DNA of 49,598 bases, taken from positions 1-49,598 of the forward strand of contig JACPQC010000013.1 of assembly GCA_016190695.1 (NCBI GenBank), given 5' to 3'. This document shows, in pieces, positions 22,685 to 31,485 of this stretch. Numbering within the stretch: position 1 is the stretch's first letter; the number at the start of each line of letters is the position of its first letter. Below the pieces are notes generated by a model. It was not told the origin of the DNA. It saw nothing but the letters and a program-made list of their open reading frames with translations, and did not search any database. The DNA is from Chloroflexota bacterium (GTDB lineage: Bacteria; Chloroflexota; Dehalococcoidia; Dehalococcoidales; RBG-16-60-22). The translations under genes were made by a program, and so were the position numbers.

Positions 22685-24043
22685 TTACTTCCCCTGAAGC
22701 GGTATCCTGAACTCCCAGGGACCCTGCCAGTCGTTAAGCTGGGTTATGGTAAAGATAAGCTCTCCGGCGTCACTGGGCACCGGGTCAAGCTTATGCATCC
22801 CCACTCCCCAGACCAGTCTCATACCATCGCCTCTGGTGTTGAATCCAGCCGTTCCGGCATTTCGGGTCACGCCGTCAAAAGAATACTCGGCACTGGCCGC
22901 GACTGCTATCCGCGGCGGCATAGGAGGCATCCCCGGCGTGGCAGGCGGCGGGGAGTAGCCCGGCGGGATGAAGAAGACAGAGAACCCGGCGCCATCCGCC
23001 GTCATCTCCACACGCTGGAGCGTCACCGTGATCCCGTTCACCGTCTGCGCCTGGTCCAGGTCAATGGTCTTTTCCATGGCCCCCTGGGGGTGCTGGATCA
23101 ATACCCTTGCCGTAGGGCTCATGCCATATGTTCCAGTCCCGCCATGCTGAATGGTGATATCTTTGAAGGTGACCGCATACCAGCCGGGTGCCGCCTGCTG
23201 CCCCTGGCCGTCCCTCTGGTCCCAGGCGAAGTCCAGCGTTGCCGTCTCACCGGGCCTTATCTCCAGCGGCTGCGTCCCGCCAGGCCGGGAGGACAACACC
23301 TGGTCGCGGTCCAGCCAGGGCGTCACCTCTATCTCCGGCGGGTACTGGCTGATAGTAAAGGTGTCCGCCGATGTATTGGCGAATGATAGCCTGACCTCGA
23401 CACTTTCGCCGGGCAGGTAAACGGCCTCTTCAGGGACCAGGCTCGCCCGGAATGGAGGCGCTGGCGCAGGGCGGGGCGCCGGGGCGGGTGTGGGAGCCGG
23501 GGCCGGGGCGGGTGTGGGAGCGGGCACAGGTGCCGGGGCAGGCGCGGGCATTGGCGCAGGTGACGGGGCTGGAGGCGGCACCTGAATTGTCGGCGGTGGC
23601 GCGGCCTCCATGGCCCGGTCCTTTTCCGGGGCCATAGCCGGCATCGGGGCGGGAACAGGCACCGCCGCCCGGTCGAAGACCCCGGCGTACCAGAAGAAGG
23701 CGACCGCCGCCAATACAAGCACGACGCTGGCGGCGGCAGCGCCCCATACCGGGTGTTGCAGGGACAGGCGGCCCAGCCTCTCCCATAGCGACGGCCTGGC
23801 CTCCAGGCGTTCTTGCAACCTCTGCCAGGACTGTGACAAAGGAGTGACATCCGCTGCCATGTCGGTGAAGGCGCGACGCAGTCCCTGCCGGGTGGCCCTC
23901 AGCCCGTCCAGGTCGTCAAGGCAAAGCTGGCAGGCATCCAGGTGGGACTCGATGTGCGCCCGCTCTTCGCCGGTGACCTCGCCGTCAAGATAGGCCACCA
24001 GCAGTTCTTTTATCATATTGCAGTTGACCATTTTATCCATCAT
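22685..24043 (-). CDS. Membrane anti-sigma factor with zinc finger and Pro/Ala linker
   Basis: The 452-residue protein begins with a zf-HC2 anti-sigma domain (C8, H34-x3-C38-x2-C41), then a single transmembrane helix (about 101-121). A Pro-Ala linker with PAPAPAP repeats (about 125-200) and an extracytoplasmic beta-sandwich region (VYLPGESVEVRLSFANTS...) follow. The topology fits a sensor that holds the ECF sigma factor at the membrane and reads an envelope signal. Its start codon shares one base with the sigma stop (TGATG), so production is coupled. Confidence 0.88.
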   Translation of the reverse strand: MMDKMVNCNMIKELLVAYLDGEVTGEERAHIESHLDACQLCLDDLDGLRATRQGLRRAFTDMAADVTPLSQSWQRLQERLEARPSLWERLGRLSLQHPVWGAAAASVVLVLAAVAFFWYAGVFDRAAVPVPAPMPAMAPEKDRAMEAAPPPTIQVPPPAPSPAPMPAPAPAPVPAPTPAPAPAPTPAPAPRPAPAPPFRASLVPEEAVYLPGESVEVRLSFANTSADTFTISQYPPEIEVTPWLDRDQVLSSRPGGTQPLEIRPGETATLDFAWDQRDGQGQQAAPGWYAVTFKDITIQHGGTGTYGMSPTARVLIQHPQGAMEKTIDLDQAQTVNGITVTLQRVEMTADGAGFSVFFIPPGYSPPPATPGMPPMPPRIAVAASAEYSFDGVTRNAGTAGFNTRGDGMRLVWGVGMHKLDPVPSDAGELIFTITQLNDWQGPWEFRIPLQGK

Positions 24044-24576
24044 CAGGCCCCCGCCTCTCCCGTCTCCAGGAATTGTTCCCGCAACGACCGGATACCCTTG
24101 TTTATCCTGGACTTGACCGTCCCCAGGGGTATGCCCAGCACCTGGGCGATCTCGGCATAGGACAGGTCGTTGAAATATCTCAGCACCAGCACGGTGCGGT
24201 GCTCATTGTCCAGCTTTTTTACCGCCGCAGCGACCCTCTCCCGCTCCTCCTGCTTCATCACGTGGTTCTCGAAACCCTCATCGGCCAGGTCGGCCTCTGC
24301 CACGTCCCGGACCACCACCGGCTGCTTCTTGCGCCGCCTCCTGGCGCACTCGTTGACCGTTATAGCGTGCAGCCAGGTGGTGAACTTCGCCTTCTCCGCA
24401 TCGAAGGAGTTGCGGGACTTCCACACCGAGGAGAAAACGTCCTGGACCACGTCCTGCGCTTCCTCTCTGCTGCCCACCATCAGATAGGCGTTGCTCAGTA
24501 CCAGCCTTTCATACTGCCGGAAAAGTGCCTCAAACGCTGCCATATCCCCTGACTGCCATTTCTCTTTTTGCGTCAT
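24043..24576 (-). CDS. ECF-type RNA polymerase sigma factor
   Basis: The 177-residue protein has sigma region 2 (FEALFRQYERLVLSNAYLMVG...AQDVVQDVFSSVW...FTTWLHAITVNECARRRRK) and region 4 (LDNEHRTVLVLRYFNDLSYAEIAQVLGIPLGTVKSRINKG), without regions 1 and 3. It likely directs transcription of its own operon from the ECF-like promoter 22 bp upstream and is inhibited by the product of the next gene. Confidence 0.93.
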   Translation of the reverse strand: MTQKEKWQSGDMAAFEALFRQYERLVLSNAYLMVGSREEAQDVVQDVFSSVWKSRNSFDAEKAKFTTWLHAITVNECARRRRKKQPVVVRDVAEADLADEGFENHVMKQEERERVAAAVKKLDNEHRTVLVLRYFNDLSYAEIAQVLGIPLGTVKSRINKGIRSLREQFLETGEAGA

Positions 24577-24597
24577 TTGAAGTCATCCATATACATA

Positions 24598-24623
24598 TAG
24601 TCGTTTCGGGGCCAAAAGGTTCA
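24598..24623 (-). promoter_or_regulatory. ECF-type promoter (TGAACC / CGACTA)
   Basis: Read leftward: TGAACC (24623-24618), 14 bp, CGACTA (24603-24598), resembling the GAAC...CGTC layout of ECF promoters. It lies 22 bp before the sigma start and suggests autoregulation. Confidence 0.55.
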
Positions 24624-24639
24624 CCGGCTCAGGCGCCAA

Positions 24640-24659
24640 TTTTTTAGGGTGCTAAAAAA
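24640..24659. repeat. AT-rich perfect inverted repeat
   Basis: TTTTTTAG-ggtg-CTAAAAAA, eight-base arms with a four-base loop, upstream of the ECF promoter. It could be an upstream activator site or the terminator of an unrecognised transcript. Confidence 0.4.
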
Positions 24660-24689
24660 AATGTCTCATTGGTCTTCACAGATTGACAA

Positions 24690-24813
24690 TGTCGTCCTGG
24701 TTCCACTGAGTCACGCCGAGGCGAGCCACGAAGTGAAGGATCCCGGGGCGGACCGTGGGCCTATTCTCCCATCCCCGATATCCTTCGTTCGCTTTAGCTC
24801 TCTCAGGATGACA
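24690..24813. repeat. Dispersed repeat (TGTCGTCCTGG...CAGGATGACA)
   Basis: Inverted ends TGTCGTCCTG / CAGGATGACA enclose GAAGTGAAGGATCC and GATATCCTTCGTTCGCTT, so it folds on itself. Same general class as 1599 and 43626. With the ECF promoter it accounts for the 399-bp gap; no gene is seen. Confidence 0.7.
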
Positions 24814-24975
24814 GGCATCGTTCTGCCAGGGCAGCTTTCAAACAACGTCGTAAAACAGGTGAAAAGCAAGGGAAAAGCTTACCCGCGAAAAAGAGGCATG
24901 CGCTGGTGAAAGTTCCCGGACACGCATCACCCTGAGACGCCTCCTCTGGTTCAAAACGAAGATGCTGGCAAAAGG

Positions 24976-25599
24976 TTAGCCGGCGGAGGGGTTTACTTCG
25001 TCCAGGTAAAGCCTGTGCTCCCGGATGTATCTCAACACCGGCGGGGGGACCAGGTGGTCGACGGGGAGGCCGGCCGCTATCCTGCGCCTGATATCGGTGG
25101 CGCTGACGTCTATCACAGGGGCATCCAGAAGCACCACGCGCCCCGATATGCCGGGGATAGCCGCTTCCAGGGCAGTGAGGTCTGTCCGGGGGCATCCGGG
25201 GCGGGGTACCGCCACCAGGCGGCACATCTTGATGATACGCGCGGGGTCCTGCCACCGGGGCAGCCCCGCCAGGCTGTCGCAGCCCATGATGAAGAACAGC
25301 TCGGCCTCAGTGCCGAGGCAGCGCCGCAGCTCTTCCACAGTATCAGCAGTGTACGAAGGCCCGCCCCGCACAATCTCCAGTGGAGAGACGGTCAGACCGG
25401 CCCTCTCGGCCAGTGCCAGCCGCAGCATGGCGATCCGGTGTTCCGGTGGCGTCACCTGGCGGTCTTTCTTGAGCCAGGGCAGGCAGGCAGGCACAAAAAT
25501 GATCTGGTCCAACTGCAGTCTGTCCCTGACTGCCTGGGCCACCGCCAGGTGACCGTTGTGGACAGGGTCGAAGGTCCCACCGAGAACTCCCAGCCTCAT
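24976..25599 (-). CDS. nadD: Nicotinate-nucleotide adenylyltransferase
   Basis: NadD adenylates nicotinate mononucleotide in NAD synthesis. The 207-residue protein starts MRLGVLGGTFDPVHNGH (7-17), the HxGH nucleotidyltransferase motif, and ends with VIDVSATDIRRRI, the ISSTxIR-like motif. The ATG at 25599 is chosen because it gives the family N-terminus; the longer frame overlaps obgE. The gap to the obgE stop is one base, and the obgE-nadD order is common. Confidence 0.94.
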   Translation of the reverse strand: MRLGVLGGTFDPVHNGHLAVAQAVRDRLQLDQIIFVPACLPWLKKDRQVTPPEHRIAMLRLALAERAGLTVSPLEIVRGGPSYTADTVEELRRCLGTEAELFFIMGCDSLAGLPRWQDPARIIKMCRLVAVPRPGCPRTDLTALEAAIPGISGRVVLLDAPVIDVSATDIRRRIAAGLPVDHLVPPPVLRYIREHRLYLDEVNPSAG

Positions 25600-25600
25600 G

Positions 25601-26848
25601 TCAGCGCCACTCCCATTCCAGTTCTCCGCAGCGGATGCGGTCACCGGGCCTGACGCCGGCGCGCTCCAGCTTCTTGCTCAGCCCCATCCGGTCCAGGTGC
25701 CGGGTGAGCTGCCAGCGCAACTCGTTCTCGGAGGCATCGGCTGCGGCCATCAATCTCTCCAGTCCCGGGGCTTCAACCACGAAGACGTTGTCCTCCCGGC
25801 GCACCGTCATCCCCCGCCGCCGCGGCTCCGGGCGGAACACCTTGACCACTTCCACTGCTTTTAGAGGCATTCGCTCAAGCTGTAAGGCCGCCTTCGCCAC
25901 AAGCTCGCTAACTCCTTCGCCGGTGGCCGCTGAGATGAAGTGGACGCTCAGCCCGGCAGCCCTGAACCGATCCCGTATCTCGTCCATCCTGGAACGCACT
26001 TCGGGCAGGTCGATCTTGTTGACCGTCACCAGTTGCGGCTTCTCCGCCAGCGCCAAGTCAAACTGGGATAGCTCTTCGTTTATCTGCCTCATGGCCTCCA
26101 CCGGGTCTGCCGAGCTGCCGTCAATAAGGTGAATGAGCGCCCTGGTGCGGAGGATGTGGCGCAGGAAATCATGCCCCAACCCCTTGCCCAGGTGAGCGCC
26201 CTCTATCAGTCCCGGTATCTCGGCCAGGATGAACCGTCGCTGGCCGGAGTAGACCACTCCCAGCACCGGCTCGGTGGTGGTGAAGGGATAGGCGGCAATC
26301 CTGGGACTGGCCGCCGAGGCCATTGACAGCAGCGTGGACTTGCCGGCGTTGGGTGAGCCAATGATGCCCACATCGGCGATAAGCCTCATCTCCAGGACCA
26401 GGGAGACCTCTTCTCCGGTCTCGCCGCGCTGGGCCAGGCGGGGCACCTGGTTGGTGGATGTGGCATAGTGGACGTTGCCCCAGCCACCCCTGCCGCCGCG
26501 GGCCACCAGGACGCGCTGCCCGGGCTCAGCCAGGTCAGCAATAACCTCCCCGCTATCGGGATAGGAAAGCACCGTCCCCACCGGCACAGAGATGACCATT
26601 TCTTCGCCGTTTTTCCCATGCCGCTTCTTACTCTGTCCCGCGCCCCCTGCCGGTGCGAGGAATATCCTCTTTCTCCTGAACCTGGCCAGGCTGGTGACCG
26701 AGGGGTCTGCTAGGAATATGACATTGCCGCCATTGCCCCCGTCTCCCCCATCCGGCCCACCGAAGGGGACAAACTTCTCCCTGCGGAAGGTGATAGCCCC
26801 TGCGCCCCCGTCCCCGGCTTTCACGCTTATCTGTACCTTGTCAAACAT
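25601..26848 (-). CDS. obgE: GTPase ObgE/CgtA
   Basis: The 415-residue protein has the glycine-rich Obg fold (1-160; GDGGAGAITFRREKFVPFGGPDGGDGG). The GTPase domain has G1 GSPNAGKST (164-172), switch AYPFTTTEPVLG and NKID, and a C-terminal OCT domain (about 330-415) is present. Obg acts in 50S ribosome assembly and stress control. Leftward operon with nadD; dnaA lies 235 bp upstream on the same strand. Confidence 0.96.
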   Translation of the reverse strand: MFDKVQISVKAGDGGAGAITFRREKFVPFGGPDGGDGGNGGNVIFLADPSVTSLARFRRKRIFLAPAGGAGQSKKRHGKNGEEMVISVPVGTVLSYPDSGEVIADLAEPGQRVLVARGGRGGWGNVHYATSTNQVPRLAQRGETGEEVSLVLEMRLIADVGIIGSPNAGKSTLLSMASAASPRIAAYPFTTTEPVLGVVYSGQRRFILAEIPGLIEGAHLGKGLGHDFLRHILRTRALIHLIDGSSADPVEAMRQINEELSQFDLALAEKPQLVTVNKIDLPEVRSRMDEIRDRFRAAGLSVHFISAATGEGVSELVAKAALQLERMPLKAVEVVKVFRPEPRRRGMTVRREDNVFVVEAPGLERLMAAADASENELRWQLTRHLDRMGLSKKLERAGVRPGDRIRCGELEWEWR

Positions 26849-27083
26849 ACAAAGTCCTGTTCACAAAAACTCTTATAAGAAGATAGTAATCACTTTGTCT
26901 TCTCTCTTCTTAGTTTATAATAATTTCCGTAATAATATCTCGTTCCTGGCATTGCGAATTTGGTGGTTTCTTCGTGGCGGCACGCTGGAAGACATCCAGG
27001 GGGAAACACAAAATTTTCACAATGTGACAGCAGGGGGACATTGCGATGTCGGGAACATCGGTCTGGTGGGGAGAGACCCTGGC

Positions 27084-28421
27084 TCAGGCAGCAGGTGTCG
27101 CGCCGGGGTTTATTCTTTCCTGTATGTCATGGATCAGCCGCCTCAGATAGGAGTCTGTGGCCATATCGCTTTCCACCTTCTTGCAGGCGTTGGTCACCGC
27201 GGAGGCGTCGCGGCCCCCCAGGTCCCGCCCAACCTGGGCCAGGGAGCAATTGGTCTCGCGCCGGACCAGGTACATGGCCACCCGCCGGGCCATCGCCGTT
27301 TGTTTATCCCGCCTGGGGCCTTTCAGGTCATCATAGCCCAGCTTGAAGCTGTCAGCGACCAGCTTTATTACCGATTCCGGTGTGGCAGATGTGCCGGGGA
27401 CCTTGCTGGCGACGTCCTGCAATGCCTGTGCCGCCGTCTCGACGGTGGGCGAGGAACGGAGTAGCCTGGAGAAGGCCACCACGCGGTTGAAGCCGCCTTC
27501 GAGGTCACGGACGCTTTTGAAGGTGCGCTCGGCGATGAAAGACAGCACCTCGGCGGGCATGGCCACCTGCTCCCGCTGCGCCTTGGCATCGAGTATGGCC
27601 AGCCTGGTGTCAAGGTCCGGAGGCTGTACGTCCACAATGAGGCCCCATTCGAGGCGGGAGCGCAGCTTGTCTTCCACCGGCATTGAACCGGGCGGCCGGT
27701 CGCTGGTGATAACTATCTGCCGGTTGGAGTTATGGAGTTCGTTGAAGGTGTGGAAAAAACTCTCAGCCGTCTGCTCTTTGCCCCCGATGAAGTGCAGGTC
27801 ATCGATGAGCAGGATGCCGGCGTTCCGGTAGCGGTTGCGGAACTGCTCAGTTTGCCTGTCCCTGAGCGCTATGACAAATTCATTGGTGAACTGCTCGCCG
27901 CTGACGCAGAGCATGGCGGTCTGGCGGCTGCGGGCTTCATGTCCGATGGCGTGGAGCAGGTGAGTCTTGCCCAGCCCCGTCCCGCCGTAGATGTACAGGG
28001 GGTTATAGCTTTTGCCCGGGTTCTGGACCACGTCCAGGGCCGCCCTCAGTGCCAGGCAATTGCTCTTGCCTTCGACAAAGGACTGGAAAACATACCTGGC
28101 GTTAAGGTTGGCAGAGGCTGGAACGCCCTGAGAGGCGCTGCCGGCGGTTGACGGGCCCTGCTGGTGGCGGCCGTTGACCTGGAAGACCACCTCGATGTCG
28201 GGAGAGGTCAGCTCCATCAGCGTCTTCTCGATCAGGGAGCGCTGGTTCTGCGACAGGTACTCGGCGACAAAGGTGTTGGGCACCGAGATGGTAAAACGGT
28301 TGTCCTGGTAGCTCAGCCCTGTGGTATCTTTGAACCAGGTCTGGTAGTTGGAACTGCTGACCTGTATTTCAAGCTCTCCCAGGGCGGCGACCCAGATTTC
28401 TCGTGCGGTGCGGTTTTGCAT
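27084..28421 (-). CDS. dnaA: Chromosomal replication initiator DnaA
   Basis: The ATG at 28421 gives a 445-residue protein with domain I (IWVAALGELEIQVSSSNYQTWF), a short linker, and AAA+ domain III with YIYGGTGLGKTHLLHAIG and LLIDDLHFI. Domain IV follows; its signature reads GGRDASAVTNACKKVE instead of the usual RDHTTV motif, so residues that contact the DnaA box differ. An in-frame open stretch extends to 28610 but lacks family sequence. I see no cluster of TTATCCACA boxes on either side, so an origin next to this gene is not supported. Confidence 0.92.
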   Translation of the reverse strand: MQNRTAREIWVAALGELEIQVSSSNYQTWFKDTTGLSYQDNRFTISVPNTFVAEYLSQNQRSLIEKTLMELTSPDIEVVFQVNGRHQQGPSTAGSASQGVPASANLNARYVFQSFVEGKSNCLALRAALDVVQNPGKSYNPLYIYGGTGLGKTHLLHAIGHEARSRQTAMLCVSGEQFTNEFVIALRDRQTEQFRNRYRNAGILLIDDLHFIGGKEQTAESFFHTFNELHNSNRQIVITSDRPPGSMPVEDKLRSRLEWGLIVDVQPPDLDTRLAILDAKAQREQVAMPAEVLSFIAERTFKSVRDLEGGFNRVVAFSRLLRSSPTVETAAQALQDVASKVPGTSATPESVIKLVADSFKLGYDDLKGPRRDKQTAMARRVAMYLVRRETNCSLAQVGRDLGGRDASAVTNACKKVESDMATDSYLRRLIHDIQERINPGATPAA

Positions 28422-28754
28422 GCTTATATACGCGCCCTGCTCAATTCGGAGACAAAGACCGGGCTTAACAACAATGTTTTCTCCTGATACACGTCCGAGA
28501 TATTTCTCCAGGGGGGTCGTTCCGTTGGCGGCAGGCCGGAGGAGGCGGCCGGGAACTGACGCCATCAGCATACTACCGATTGCCCCCTCCGGCAAGGTTT
28601 CGGGAGGCATTGCCGGGGATTTTTGACCCCACCCCCTGCTTCATCAACCCCGCCAAACTTTCAATTTTCGGCAAAAATCAACCGTTTCAGATTGGAAAAG
28701 GCCTCTTGGCCACAGGTTTTTTTGGATGGTACAATGAGTCAGGAGGTATTCCTG
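28422..28754. other. Divergent dnaA-fmt intergenic region with fmt promoter
   Basis: This gap holds no gene. TTGGCC followed after 18 bp by TACAAT (28730-28735) is a plausible rightward promoter for fmt. Only one poor DnaA-box-like sequence (TTGGCCACA) is seen. Confidence 0.5.
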
Positions 28755-29687
28755 TTGCGCACCGTCTTCATGGGCACACCTGAGTTCGCAGTCACCCCTC
28801 TCCGGCACCTGGTGGTGAACAGTTACGAGGTAGCCGCTGTTTATACCCGGCCGGACCGGCCCGCCGGGCGGGGGAGAGGACTGGCAGCCTCGCCGGTCAA
28901 GCGAGCGGCGCTGGAACTGGGCCTGCCGGTGGTCCAGCCAGCCAGCCTGAAGCCGGCGGAGGTGGTGGAGGCGCTGGCGGCGCTCAAGCCGGAGGTGATA
29001 GTGGTGGCGGCCTACGGGCGTATCCTGCCCCAGGCGGTGCTTGACCTGCCCCCTCATGGCTGTGTCAATATCCACCCCTCCCTGCTGCCCCGGTTCCGCG
29101 GGGCCTCACCGGTGCCTGCGGCCATCCTGGCCGGAGACGAGTTCACCGGGGTGAGCATCATGCTGATGGATGCCGGTCTGGACACCGGGCCGGTGCTGAA
29201 CAGGGGCTGCATCCCCATTTCGCCGCGGGATAACGCCGGCTCGCTGATGGTCAAGCTGTCGCAGGTGGCCGCCGGGCTGCTGCAGGAGGCGCTGGTGGGC
29301 TGGTCGCGGCGGGAATTGACGCCCCGGCCCCAGGACGAAGCGCAGGCCACCTGTTGCGGGGAGATAACCAAGGAGCAGGGCGAGATTGACTGGCATTTGT
29401 CCGCCCTGGAGCTGTCCCGCCGGGTGCGCGCCTTCACCCCCTGGCCGGGCTGCTACACCCGGTGGCGGGGAAGGCGGTTGATAGTCCAGGAGGCGGTGGC
29501 CCTCCCCGGCGATGGCCAGAGCGGGCGCGTGGTTGCCCTCGACCGGGAAGAGGCGGCCCTCGGCGTCTATGCCGGGAGCGGCGTCCTGGGCCTGGTGACG
29601 GTGCAGCCGGAGGGGGGCCGGGCTATGCCCGCCGCCGAGTTCCTCCGCGGTCACAAAGAGCTTATCGGGGCGGCGCTGCCGGGGTAA
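28755..29687 (+). CDS. fmt: Methionyl-tRNA formyltransferase
   Basis: Fmt formylates initiator Met-tRNA using 10-formyl-THF. The TTG at 28755 is chosen: AGGAGG lies eight bases before it and the protein then starts LRTVFMGTPEFAV, the family N-terminus; the upstream in-frame ATG at 28734 overlaps the -10 box. N105, H107 (VNIHPSLLPRFRGASP) and D143 match the catalytic triad. The length of 310 residues is normal. Confidence 0.94.
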   Translation: MRTVFMGTPEFAVTPLRHLVVNSYEVAAVYTRPDRPAGRGRGLAASPVKRAALELGLPVVQPASLKPAEVVEALAALKPEVIVVAAYGRILPQAVLDLPPHGCVNIHPSLLPRFRGASPVPAAILAGDEFTGVSIMLMDAGLDTGPVLNRGCIPISPRDNAGSLMVKLSQVAAGLLQEALVGWSRRELTPRPQDEAQATCCGEITKEQGEIDWHLSALELSRRVRAFTPWPGCYTRWRGRRLIVQEAVALPGDGQSGRVVALDREEAALGVYAGSGVLGLVTVQPEGGRAMPAAEFLRGHKELIGAALPG

Positions 29688-29715
29688 TGTCGGTACTAAC
29701 GGCTTTCCGTGAGAA

Positions 29716-29724
29716 TGTTATAAT
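29716..29724 (+). promoter_or_regulatory. Extended -10 promoter of mazG
   Basis: TGT-TATAAT, an extended -10 element, 20 bp before the mazG TTG start; no clear -35. Confidence 0.5.
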
Positions 29725-29744
29725 TATTGTCTGGAGAGAGTCAA

Positions 29745-30521
29745 TTGGCAGATTATCTAAAAGAGTTTGAAAGATTTGTAACCCTGGTCGCCCGGCTGCG
29801 CGGCCCCGGGGGCTGTCCTTGGGACCGGGAGCAGACCCACGCCAGCCTGAGAGAGAACCTGCTCTCCGAGTGCTATGAGGTGCTCGACGCCCTGGACGAG
29901 GGCCATGCCGAGAAGCTGCGCGATGAACTGGGAGACCTGCTGATGCAGGTGGTGCTCCACGCCCAGATCGCCGCCGAGTCCGGCGATTTCGAGGTGGCCG
30001 ACGTGATACGCCGGATAACGGACAAGCTGGTGCACCGCCACCCGCACGTTTTCGGGGACGTGAAGGCGAGCACCGCCGAGGACGTGATCAAAAGCTGGGA
30101 GGCCCTGAAACTGAAGGAGAGAGGGAACGGAGCTTCCGTGCTGGACAGCGTCCCGGCGCACATGCCGGCCCTGGCCTACAGCCAGGAGATACAGAACCGC
30201 GTGGCCCGGAAGGGCTTTGACTGGGAGAGCATCGAGGGCGTCTTCGAAAAGCTGGTGGAAGAGATAAAGGAACTGGAGCAGGCCGGAGACCAGCAGCAGC
30301 AGGAGCAGGAGTTCGGCGACCTGCTGTTCACCATGGTCAATGTCTCCCGGCGCATGGGCATCGACGCCGAATCGGCGCTGAGACAGGCCAGCCGGCGCTT
30401 TCTGCAACGCTTCAGGCACATGGAGGAGGCCTGCCGCCAGCGCGGGATAGATATAGGGGCCCTATCCCTGGCGGAGCAGGATGCCCTCTGGGACGAGGCG
30501 AAGAAGGGGCTGGCAGAGTGA
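29745..30521 (+). CDS. mazG: Nucleoside triphosphate pyrophosphohydrolase MazG
   Basis: This 258-residue protein has two MazG domains. The first carries RGPGGCPWDREQTHASLRENLLSECYEVLDAL and LRDELGDLLMQVVLHA (metal-binding acidic helix pairs). The second has VARKGFDWESIEGVFEKLVEEIKELEQ and EFGDLLFTMVNVSRR. It hydrolyses (d)NTPs, including aberrant ones or ppGpp-related substrates, to monophosphates. The TTG at 29745 follows GGAGAGAG; an in-frame TTG at 29727 lacks a ribosome site. Confidence 0.92.
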   Translation: MADYLKEFERFVTLVARLRGPGGCPWDREQTHASLRENLLSECYEVLDALDEGHAEKLRDELGDLLMQVVLHAQIAAESGDFEVADVIRRITDKLVHRHPHVFGDVKASTAEDVIKSWEALKLKERGNGASVLDSVPAHMPALAYSQEIQNRVARKGFDWESIEGVFEKLVEEIKELEQAGDQQQQEQEFGDLLFTMVNVSRRMGIDAESALRQASRRFLQRFRHMEEACRQRGIDIGALSLAEQDALWDEAKKGLAE

Positions 30522-30586
30522 GGGGGGAAGCGGGGGTTAAAGGGCATGGCCGGGACTTTCTCTTTGACCTTTGAATTACAGCATGC

Positions 30587-30615
30587 TTGACAGGGGGGAG
30601 GCTATTATGGATAAT
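30587..30615 (+). promoter_or_regulatory. higBA promoter and operator
   Basis: TTGACA (30587-30592), 17 bp, GATAAT (30610-30615). The inverted repeat ATTAT-GG-ATAAT (30604-30615) covers the -10 box, a likely HigA operator for autorepression. Confidence 0.65.
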
Positions 30616-30636
30616 ATCTAACCATAGGGTGTATGG

Positions 30637-30933
30637 GTGGAAATAGAGTTCTCATCAAACCGTCTGGCTAACGCCAGTTTGAGCCTCTCAGAGGCTAGCC
30701 GGTTTTTGGGTGTTCCAATTGGCCGGAAGTATATTCAAAGGCTGGCGGTTATAAGAGCTACAGACAATTTCTCTCAACTACATGGACTCCGGGCGTTGAG
30801 ATTGCATCCTTTGAAAGGTGACCGCGCCGGGCAGTACGCAATAACCCTCACCGGAAACTATCGGCTTATCATTGAAAAGGTAAAAGAAGACAGGGTGCGC
30901 ATTATGAATGTGGAGGATTACCATGGCGACTAA
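30637..30933 (+). CDS. higB: HigB-type toxin (RelE superfamily)
   Basis: The 98-residue protein has the plasmid-maintenance killer/HigB pattern: FSSNRLAN...LSEASRFLGVPIGRKYIQRLAVIRATDNFSQLHGL, then HPLKGDRAGQYAITLTGNYRLIIE and a final IMNVEDYHGD. HigB toxins cleave mRNA on the ribosome. GTG start. The toxin gene precedes and overlaps the antitoxin gene by 11 bases, the usual hig order. Confidence 0.87.
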   Translation: MEIEFSSNRLANASLSLSEASRFLGVPIGRKYIQRLAVIRATDNFSQLHGLRALRLHPLKGDRAGQYAITLTGNYRLIIEKVKEDRVRIMNVEDYHGD

Positions 30934-31210
30934 GACGAATGCTTATCCAGATATCGCTATTCCTCCCGGCGAGTATCTTTTGGAGGAAATCGAGGCGCGG
31001 GGTATCTCTCAAAAGGAATTAGCCCGGCGAATGGGGCGGCCGCTGAATGCTATCAATGAGATTGTCAACGGCAAGAAGGCTATCACCGCCGAGACCGCCC
31101 TGCAGCTTGAGGAAGTCATGCCGGAGATACCGGCACGGTTCTGGTTGAACCTTGAAACTGACTACCAGCTCACCAGGGCTTTGATTAGCAAGCGTGCCAA
31201 GCCCGCTTAA
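30923..31210 (+). CDS. higA: HigA-type antitoxin (XRE family)
   Basis: The 95-residue protein begins MATKTNAYPDIAIPPGEYLLEEIEARGISQ and has an XRE helix-turn-helix (QKELARRMGRPLNAINEIVNGKKAITAETALQLEEV), then the HigA-like FWLNLETDYQL. It neutralises HigB and probably represses the promoter at 30587. GGAGG lies eight bases before the ATG at 30923. Confidence 0.9.
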   Translation: MATKTNAYPDIAIPPGEYLLEEIEARGISQKELARRMGRPLNAINEIVNGKKAITAETALQLEEVMPEIPARFWLNLETDYQLTRALISKRAKPA

Positions 31211-31302
31211 ACAAGCCTCGGCTCCAGTGGGCTTCGACGGCGAAGTAGCTGCTACAATATAAAAGCGTGCCGGGGTACTGATGCCGATGAAGGCAGGGAA
31301 AA

Positions 31303-31380
31303 TGGTCGGGGCGAGTGGATTTGAACCACCGACCTCAGCGTCCCGAACGCTGCGCGCTAACCGGGCTGCGCTACGCCCCG
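31303..31380 (-). tRNA. tRNA-Pro (anticodon CGG)
   Basis: On the minus strand the seven-base acceptor CGGGGCG pairs with CGCCCCG. The anticodon stem CAGCG/CGCTG holds loop TTCGGGA (anticodon CGG), and the T arm GGTGG-TTCAAAT-CCACT is intact. Discriminator A and CCA are encoded. Confidence 0.95.
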
Positions 31381-31485
31381 CAAGACTTATTATAAGGCCT
31401 GATGGCGGTGCGATACAAGTGACGCGCCGTTGAGGATGTTTTTCGGAAGGCCTTACCCACAGAAAACAGAAAGAAAAACGGATAG

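Noticed and set aside
22793-23386. 197-codon plus-strand frame opposite the anti-sigma gene
   Set aside because: Antisense shadow of a gene with clear zinc-finger, membrane and beta-domain features.
27084-28754. Chromosomal origin next to dnaA
   Set aside because: Only weak single matches to DnaA boxes were found upstream and downstream; no AT-rich unwinding region with box clusters.
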